From Methanobacterium sp. (GTDB lineage Archaea; Methanobacteriota; Methanobacteria; Methanobacteriales; Methanobacteriaceae): 12,239 nt of DNA. This document shows, piece by piece, positions 7,429 to 12,239 of the stretch. The DNA lies in contig JAQVTJ010000045.1 of NCBI GenBank assembly GCA_028700095.1, positions 1 to 12,239 on the forward strand, written 5' to 3'. Position 1 is the first letter of the stretch, and every line of letters begins with the position of its first letter. The notes under the pieces were generated by a model. That model ran no database searches, was not told where the DNA came from, and worked only from the letters and a program-made list of their open reading frames with translations. Position numbers and translations under genes: made by a program.

Positions 7429-8388
7429 TTAGACTGGTTTTTTATTTTTGTAAACAAATCCCTTCTCATCAAGATCTTTTATCATATTTTCCAGAATTTC
7501 TTTATCAGGAGCACAAATCTTATGGCTGTGAATATTATCTGAAAGACTGTATAAATTTTCCAGATCTTTTTTTCTTTTAGGATTTTTTTCCAACCTATCT
7601 ATGAAATTGTATGCTTCACCAGGATCAAATACATTCACCTTTCTGTTTAAAGGTTCTCCAAAACCTGGAAGGAAATAAGATACATCAACCATACGGCCTC
7701 CGTATTTATTTAATATTATGGATGTTTCCTCTCCTAATTGGTCAACAGAATGTTTAAACAGCATAACTTTACATATTTCTCTTATTAAAGTTAGCATACG
7801 TTTTAATGAACTTTCAATTTCTATATTATTAATTACTGGTACTTTATGTTCTAACGCCCTTTTAACTAAATAGTCATTTATAACCCTGTTTTCCATGAAA
7901 TATTCCAAATGTTTACCGCCACGTTTTATTTTCATGGCCCTTTTAACAAATCTTTCTTTATGCACTTCTTTATCTGCTGTTAATATAAAAAAATGTATTG
8001 AAGCATCTTTTTTAAATTTTTCAATATCAATAAAACCTGGAACTAAATGTACACCTTCTATTACAACATCATCATAATCATCTACTGCTCTTCTAATAAC
8101 CCTTTCAATTGCCGGAATAACAAATGATGCATGATCCTCAAAACCAGCTTCAATCAATGCATCATTACTTTCAAAGCGTTCTTTATCTCTAAGGGTTGTG
8201 TATGCATCAAATGAAGATTGGTGAAGTGATGGTGCATAATCCGGACCTATTATTCCACGGACTATGGCTCTTATAAAGTCAGTTTCAATTAAATGTTTTA
8301 TTCCTAATTCTTTTGCAAGTTCAGATGCTATAGTTGATTTTCCAATGCCAGATGCACTTCCAATTAGTATAACATAGGGTTTTCTCAA
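7429..8388 (-). CDS. 2-phosphoglycerate kinase-like P-loop kinase
   Basis: Characterised 2-phosphoglycerate kinases of Methanothermus make 2,3-diphosphoglycerate, the precursor of cyclic 2,3-diphosphoglycerate, a solute of Methanobacteriales. This 319-residue protein shows Walker A GSASGIGKST at 10-19 and then features I associate with that family: ETDFIRAIVRGII (35-47), APSLHQSSFDAY (52-63) and VVIEGVHLVPG (108-118). Unlike the characterised enzyme as I recall it, there is no N-terminal ATP-cone of about 90 residues. Instead about 105 extra residues follow the kinase core (from about 215, containing GGRMVDVSYFLPGFGEP). It may be a paralogue with another substrate, so I give no symbol. The start is TTG, supported by a near-perfect GGGGGAGG six bases upstream; no in-frame ATG is placed better. 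Confidence 0.75.
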   Translation of the reverse strand: MRKPYVILIGSASGIGKSTIASELAKELGIKHLIETDFIRAIVRGIIGPDYAPSLHQSSFDAYTTLRDKERFESNDALIEAGFEDHASFVIPAIERVIRRAVDDYDDVVIEGVHLVPGFIDIEKFKKDASIHFFILTADKEVHKERFVKRAMKIKRGGKHLEYFMENRVINDYLVKRALEHKVPVINNIEIESSLKRMLTLIREICKVMLFKHSVDQLGEETSIILNKYGGRMVDVSYFLPGFGEPLNRKVNVFDPGEAYNFIDRLEKNPKRKKDLENLYSLSDNIHSHKICAPDKEILENMIKDLDEKGFVYKNKKPV

Positions 8389-8394
8389 GTTTTT

Positions 8395-8402
8395 CCTCCC
8401 CC
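8395..8402 (-). promoter_or_regulatory. Strong Shine-Dalgarno for the TTG start of the kinase gene
   Basis: GGGGGAGG on the minus strand, six bases before the TTG at 8388. It stands out sharply in the AT-rich spacer and fixes a non-ATG start. Confidence 0.7.
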
Positions 8403-8439
8403 ATTATTTTATAAATTAAAGCAGTTACTAATTTAAAGT

Positions 8440-8449
8440 AATATAAAAT
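8440..8449 (-). promoter_or_regulatory. Candidate TATA box for the 2PGK-like kinase gene
   Basis: ATTTTATATT on the minus strand, predicting transcription start near 8419 and a leader of about 30 bases that holds the GGGGGAGG site. A second TATA-like TTTATAAAAT at 8407-8416 is too close to the start codon to leave that site in the message. Confidence 0.35.
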
Positions 8450-8791
8450 GTTAAATCCTGGCTATCTAGTAAAATTCCATTCATCTCAATTATAAAAAAT
8501 TTTTATCCCTTTTTTTATTATCATATTTTTGCATTGGATTAGGGGGTTCACTTATTAATGATTAACATTATCGTTTCCAATTCAGTTATCATTATATATT
8601 GTTAATTCATTCATAAATTCTTACTCTTTTTTACCATATCATAATACAATTTATAATAGAATTGAGTAAAATCTACCCAAAGTATATCTCTTGGTTTAAC
8701 ATTTATTAAATAAATAGGTAATGTAGAATTCCATAGCATATATCAAGAATTACCGAAATATTAAGTTTAATAAAATTCACTAAAATTTTAT

Positions 8792-8800
8792 AGGAGTGAT
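8792..8800 (+). promoter_or_regulatory. Shine-Dalgarno for the TTG start of the DUF1611 gene
   Basis: AGGAGTGAT differs from the consensus AGGAGGTGAT by one missing G and ends three bases before the TTG at 8804, supporting that non-ATG start. Confidence 0.65.
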
Positions 8801-8803
8801 CCT

Positions 8804-9856
8804 TTGTATTTTATATCTTCTCTTAAGGAAATTCAAGACCTCAATCCATTTGTTATAATAGGATGTGGTGGTGGTGGAGAGAAATTCTCTAACTTTGAGG
8901 GTGTGGAAGCTGTTGGTTTCATTGATGATAATATTGAAAAGCAAGGACAAGAATTTTGCAATAATATTATTTCTCAAAATCTAACTGAAGTTCTTCAAAA
9001 AACCAATGCCAAAAGTGTAGCAATTATGCTTCCAATAGGTGCTGAAGGAACAGCACTCAAATATGCTGTTGAAGCAATTGATAATGGAAAAAATGTAGTT
9101 ACATCATTTAGATCACTACCAATTTCACAGAATGAATCTCTTATTAAGTTTGCAAATGCTAAAGGTGTGATTTTAAAGGAAATCAGCCCTCGTCTGGATA
9201 CTATAATGAAAATATTTGATAAAACACCTCCAGTGTGTACAGAAATTTTACCAAAACTTATTTACAAACCTAAAACACCAATAGTTTTTGTTGGTGGCAC
9301 TTCCCAAGAATGTGGAAAAAGAACCACAACAAGATTATTGGGTAAAGCAGCTTTAGAACGGGGTTTAAATGCGGTTGTTATTTCAACTGATGAGATGGGA
9401 TTTGAACAACCTGTTGATATGAATTTCCGTGCAGGAAGCCTTTCTGTTATGGATGTTGCTTCTGCAGTTATTGGTTCTATTAAATATATGGAGGAAAAAA
9501 AGAATCCTGATATCATATTTATTGAGGGCCAATCAAGCCTAACAGAAAAGGGCAATCCTCATCCAAGAGGGCTTTCAGCTTCTATTCTTATAGGTGCCAC
9601 ACCCACCGCAACTATTGTATGCCACAGACCTAACCATCCATATAGAGAACCTAGAGGAATAGAATTTGAAGTTAAAGCTATTGAATCATTAGAACCTACA
9701 AAAGTAGTGGGACTATCATTGAATCTAAGAAATGTCACTGATAAAACAGAAATAAATAAATATGAAAGTAAATATGGGTTGCCTGCTGTTGATGTTAAAG
9801 ATGGTGGAGCATCAATATTACTAGATGTAATTATTGATTATATAGGGGACTTGTAG
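8804..9856 (+). CDS. DUF1611 family protein (Rossmann-like plus P-loop-like domains)
   Basis: The 350-residue protein fits the DUF1611 family. The N-terminal half is Rossmann-like, with a glycine-rich FVIIGCGGGGEKF (about 17-28) and GFIDDN (38-43) at a place where dinucleotide folds have an acidic residue. The C-terminal half is a P-loop NTPase-like domain with GGTSQECGKRTTT (164-176), a displaced Walker A typical of this family, FIEGQSSL (239-246) and IVCHRPNHPYREP (271-283). A bacterial family member, DgcN, has been reported as a D-glutamate N-acetyltransferase; whether that holds here is unknown. The start is TTG with AGGAGTGAT just upstream. The stop is followed two bases later by sepF, so the two genes almost certainly form one transcript. 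Family call is firm, function open. Confidence 0.85.
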   Translation: MYFISSLKEIQDLNPFVIIGCGGGGEKFSNFEGVEAVGFIDDNIEKQGQEFCNNIISQNLTEVLQKTNAKSVAIMLPIGAEGTALKYAVEAIDNGKNVVTSFRSLPISQNESLIKFANAKGVILKEISPRLDTIMKIFDKTPPVCTEILPKLIYKPKTPIVFVGGTSQECGKRTTTRLLGKAALERGLNAVVISTDEMGFEQPVDMNFRAGSLSVMDVASAVIGSIKYMEEKKNPDIIFIEGQSSLTEKGNPHPRGLSASILIGATPTATIVCHRPNHPYREPRGIEFEVKAIESLEPTKVVGLSLNLRNVTDKTEINKYESKYGLPAVDVKDGGASILLDVIIDYIGDL

Positions 9857-9858
9857 AA

Positions 9859-10215
9859 ATGAAGGATGTATTGGATATTATAAAGAAGAATATTGGTATG
9901 GATGATGAAAATGAAGAAAAAGAAGAACAAGAAACCATAATTGTTCCTGAACACTCTTTCTATGAGATAATCCTAATGAAAGCCAAAAATTTAGATGATT
10001 TTGATTATGCATTAACACAAATCACAGAAGAAAAAAATCCTATTATAATGGATATGAGCTACCTTGAAAGGGATAGTCCCGACGAATTTATGTTAGCAGG
10101 TGAAAAATTAAAAGCATTCAGGGATAAAACTGGTGGAGAAGCAATATTATTATGTAAAAATGGTAAAAATATTATTATCATCACCCCACCTGAGATCAAA
10201 CTTATACGTAAATAA
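9859..10215 (+). CDS. sepF: Archaeal SepF, FtsZ membrane anchor
   Basis: SepF links the FtsZ ring to the membrane during cell division in archaea that use FtsZ; the protein of the related Methanobrevibacter smithii has been studied experimentally. This 118-residue protein has the expected layout: an amphipathic N-terminal helix MKDVLDIIKKNIGM as membrane-targeting sequence, an acidic linker (about 15-25, rich in Glu and Asp), and a compact SepF/DUF552 core. The core runs from about 33 to the end and includes NPIIMDMSYLER (60-71) and IIIITPPEIKLI at the C-terminus. The start follows the DUF1611 stop by two bases. A GGGG run at 9844-9847 inside the upstream gene is the nearest ribosome site, rather far away, so coupled translation is likely. 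ftsZ is not in the window. Confidence 0.88.
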   Translation: MKDVLDIIKKNIGMDDENEEKEEQETIIVPEHSFYEIILMKAKNLDDFDYALTQITEEKNPIIMDMSYLERDSPDEFMLAGEKLKAFRDKTGGEAILLCKNGKNIIIITPPEIKLIRK

Positions 10216-10591
10216 AAAAAATAATATTTAATAAAAATTTAATAATAAAAAGAATAAAATTTCTAATCCTGTTATTATATTCTATTTTGGAAAAGGCTTA
10301 TTTATTTTTATCAATTAACTTTTTTTTAGTATACATCTAAATATTCTATGATTATATTCTAAAAAAAGTCCAATGGATTATATGGAGTTTAATTTTTAAT
10401 GTAAAATATTATCCAAAATATTTGATTTCCTAAAGATATACCATGTATTGTTAGAATAAAATTTTTTTTATATCATTAATAGTTTATTTTATAATTAAAT
10501 TTAGATATTCTGATAATATAGGTTTAATTTCCATGGGATCTTATGATAAATTTTTATTATCCAAAAATTAAATAAATAAATATAAACTTAA

Positions 10592-10623
10592 TTCCCTACA
10601 TTTGTTTCTTTTTTGATAGGGAA
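10592..10623. repeat. 7-bp inverted repeat in the spacer upstream of the PfkB gene
   Basis: TTCCCTA and TAGGGAA are exact reverse complements around an 18-base T-rich centre. The G/C core is conspicuous in this spacer. It lies about 110 bases before the PfkB start, so it could be an operator or an RNA hairpin; no known motif is recognised. Confidence 0.35.
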
Positions 10624-10706
10624 AAATGAAAAAGAATCTATAATATTTATTAGATTTTATTTAGAATTAAGTAAATTATGGATTTATTAGATTTGAATAA
10701 AAATAA

Positions 10707-10712
10707 TTTATA
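10707..10712 (+). promoter_or_regulatory. Candidate TATA box for the PfkB kinase
   Basis: TTTATA centred about 24 bases upstream of the ATG at 10733. With no Shine-Dalgarno before that ATG, this spacing suggests a leaderless message. Confidence 0.4.
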
Positions 10713-10732
10713 GATAAATTTAAACTAATACT

Positions 10733-11601
10733 ATGGACAAGAACAATATGAAAGATCTAAAATTAGATGTTTTAGGACTTGGAACCTGTAATACTGATTT
10801 TTTAATGGATGTTGAACGTTTTTCTATTGCTGATGATGAAGTGGATATTACAAATCTTAATACATTAGTCGGGGGTTCAGCTGCTAATTTTACTGTTGGT
10901 GTATCAAGATATGGGCTAAAAACTGGTATAATGGCAAGGGTTGGTAATGATTTTTTCGGACGAAAGATCAGATTAGAATTAGAAAAAAATGGAGTTAACA
11001 CCCAAAGATTGGTTTCGATAAATGGAAAAAAAGGAATGGCATTTATTGTTGTTGAACCTAATGGTGAAAGATCTATTTATACATTTATGGGTTCGAATTC
11101 AAAGTTCAAATTTGAAAGTGAAGATATATCTCTTATTAAACATTCTGAAATACTTCATATAACTGGTATTTATATTGAAGTTGTTGAAGAAGCTTAAAGC
11201 ATGCAAAATTACTTTCATTTAGTCCCGGTAATATTTTAGCATCATATGGTTGGGATGCATTATATAAAATCCTACAAAAAACTCATATATTATTTTTAAA
11301 CAAGAAAGAAGTCACACTTTTAACTGGTAGAAATTATGATAAAGGAGCTAAATTCATTGTTGATAATGGAGTGCCATTTGTAGTGGTAACTCTGGGAAAG
11401 GAAGGTTCAAAGATATATACTAAAAATAAATATTTTCATTGTCCTGCAATGAAACTAAAAGCTATTGATACAACAGGAGCAGGGGATTCTTTTGCAGCAG
11501 GATTTATAACAGCTTTTTTTAAAAAAAATAATCTTAAAGATTGTCTTAAACTTGGAATTCAATCTGCTTCCAATTGTATTACAAAATTTGGGGGCTTTTA
11601 A
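10733..11601 (+). pseudogene. PfkB/ribokinase-family sugar or nucleoside kinase, broken by a one-base frameshift
   Basis: The N-terminal part (154 codons, to the TAA at 11195-11197) has the PfkB start DVLGLGTCNTDFLMDV, the signature GGSAANFTVGVSRYGLKTG (47-65) and ARVGNDFFGR. The remainder continues in the -1 frame without a stop from 11194: LSFSPGNIL, ILFLNKKEV, VVVTLGKEGS and the catalytic signature DTTGAGDSFAAGF, Asp252 in restored numbering. Adding one T at the GCTTAAAG near 11192-11199 joins both parts as EEALKHAKLLSFSPGN, a seamless family sequence of 289 residues. As written, the product would lack the catalytic Asp. Nothing else is damaged, so the shift is recent or a sequencing error. 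No slippery heptamer is present. Substrate (ribose, nucleoside or other) cannot be assigned. The start looks leaderless. Confidence 0.87.
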
Positions 11602-11645
11602 TAGCTTAGAAATTGAATAAGTTTAATATTTTAATACTTTATCAT

Positions 11646-12239
11646 TTATATGCCTAAAAATTTTGATACATTGGTATATGATACTTTTTTTATATTTTTT
11701 TCACCTATACCTGCAAGTCTAAGTTTATGTACTGTTTTAGGAACTGATAATGGGTCTGATGGTGATGAACTTATATCACTATCCAGTACAAATCTATCAT
11801 AACCATATTCTTCCATTAAGCTAACAGCTTCTTCTGGTGTCATTTTTTGAGGTTGAACAGTAATTCCAAGTATTCCTTCAAAATCATCTACTCTATCTAT
11901 TATTGAGAGGTTAATATGATCAAGTTGGATAAGGGATGTTTCAATATTATCTTCAATTATTGAAGCAGTTATATTGGTTATTTCCTTTTTATTGGTTCTG
12001 GGTGTATGTACAATTACTTTTATACCCATATCTTGGGCAATTTTTAGTTGTTGTTTAAAGACGTTTATCTCAACTTCAGATGCAGTTTCAAGACCTATTT
12101 CTCCAAGTGCCACAACATTTTTGTTAATAAGTAGTTCAGGAAGTTTTTCAATAACATTTATATAATCAGTAGATATGCTTCTGGGATGAACACCAATGGC
12201 AGCATATAGTGTTAAACCATTTTCTTCAGCTCTTTGTAT
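11646..12239 (-). CDS. TatD-like metal-dependent hydrolase, TIM barrel, N-terminus cut by window edge
   Basis: The frame is open from the window edge to the TAA at 11646 (197 residues visible), so the GTG at 12113 is internal, not a start. The visible part shows amidohydrolase/TatD-type metal-site motifs in order: AAIGVHPRSI (His18), VVALGEIGLE (Glu47), VIVHTPR (His78), QLDHIN (His108) and FVLDSDIS (Asp153). The order and the short C-terminus recall the archaeal group of predicted TIM-barrel hydrolases related to TatD (I think COG1099). Members are predicted metal-dependent hydrolases or nucleases; the substrate is not known. The N-terminal HxH pair should lie beyond the edge. It converges on the PfkB gene with only 44 bases between them. 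Confidence 0.85.
   Translation of the reverse strand: MQRAEENGLTLYAAIGVHPRSISTDYINVIEKLPELLINKNVVALGEIGLETASEVEINVFKQQLKIAQDMGIKVIVHTPRTNKKEITNITASIIEDNIETSLIQLDHINLSIIDRVDDFEGILGITVQPQKMTPEEAVSLMEEYGYDRFVLDSDISSSPSDPLSVPKTVHKLRLAGIGEKNIKKVSYTNVSKFLGI

Larger units (their letters stand above)
8389..8803. other. Divergent AT-rich spacer between the kinase and DUF1611-sepF transcripts
   Basis: About 415 bases with no convincing gene. It should hold both promoters. The kinase side is clear (see the separate entries). On the plus side the best TATA-like element I find is GCATATAT at 8736-8743, giving a leader of about 40 bases; this is weak. An all-A/T palindrome at 8492-8506 and a T7 run near 8511 are likely composition effects. 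No tRNA or riboswitch-like structure was recognised. Confidence 0.5.
10216..10732. other. Long AT-rich spacer after sepF
   Basis: 517 bases, the longest gap here, with no reading frame I would call a gene. It has T8 (10320-10327) and T9 (near 10461-10469) tracts that may end the DUF1611-sepF transcript. A 7-bp inverted repeat TTCCCTA/TAGGGAA (10592-10598 and 10617-10623) encloses 18 bases. The promoter of the following kinase is at its right end. I saw no RNA gene. Confidence 0.5.

Noticed and set aside
8492..8506. ATAAAAA-A-TTTTTAT palindrome as an operator
   Set aside because: It contains only A and T in a very AT-rich spacer; such palindromes are expected by chance.
8780..8977. Minus-strand open frame of 65 codons at the start of the DUF1611 gene
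   Set aside because: It overlaps the conserved glycine-rich start of DUF1611 and the Shine-Dalgarno; no family likeness.
11185..11200. Programmed -1 ribosomal frameshift in the PfkB gene
   Set aside because: The junction GAAGAAGCTTAAAG has no X-XXY-YYZ slippery heptamer, and I saw no clear downstream structure; a plain indel is simpler.
11371..11601. Separate small gene starting at the GTG
   Set aside because: The same frame is open from 11194 and encodes the missing middle of the PfkB fold, so this is the 3' part of the frameshifted kinase, not its own gene.
12114..12239. Intergenic stretch upstream of a short hydrolase gene starting at 12113
   Set aside because: The minus-strand frame is open through to the window edge and encodes GVHPRSI, a family motif, so it is coding.

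Overview
The window looks like a piece of chromosome from a methanogenic archaeon of the order Methanobacteriales, probably a low-G+C, host-associated lineage such as Methanosphaera or Methanobrevibacter. The genus is an inference from gene content and base composition; no search was run. Pointers: a two-subunit archaeal clamp loader (RFC-L and RFC-S), a single-domain archaeal ZPR1, an archaeal SepF, a histone-fold protein, TATA-box promoters, and ribosome binding sites that match an AGGAGGTGAT consensus. Spacers are extremely AT-rich. Most genes are ordinary chromosomal housekeeping genes; I see no transposon, CRISPR array, phage, tRNA or rRNA.

Layout. 1-2277 (minus): rfcS followed by rfcL with no gap; rfcL runs off the left edge. 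2278-2583: AT-rich spacer carrying the rfcS promoter and a small dyad. 2584-4823 (minus): three overlapping genes transcribed rnz (ribonuclease Z), then an MscS-type mechanosensitive channel, then a sortase. 4824-5044: divergent promoter spacer. 5045-5875 (plus): nadC. 6056-6553 (plus): a histone-fold protein with a long acidic N-terminal tail and an extra C-terminal helix, ended by a hairpin that covers its stop codon. 6781-8388 (minus): a 2-phosphoglycerate-kinase-like P-loop kinase (TTG start with a strong Shine-Dalgarno), then a ZPR1-type zinc-finger protein. 8389-8803: divergent spacer. 8804-10215 (plus): a DUF1611 protein (TTG start) and, two bases downstream, sepF. 10216-10732: a 517-base spacer without a convincing gene. 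10733-11601 (plus): a PfkB-family kinase broken by a one-base frameshift. 11646-12239 (minus): the C-terminal part of a TatD-like metal-dependent hydrolase that runs off the right edge.

How the genes work together. rfcS/rfcL load the sliding clamp PCNA during replication. rnz trims tRNA 3' ends, and its operon partners act at the membrane and cell surface (osmotic release, protein anchoring). nadC supplies NAD. SepF is the archaeal membrane anchor of the FtsZ ring, which makes its tight link to the poorly understood DUF1611 protein the most suggestive pairing here. The acidic-tailed histone-fold protein is the most unusual single gene.
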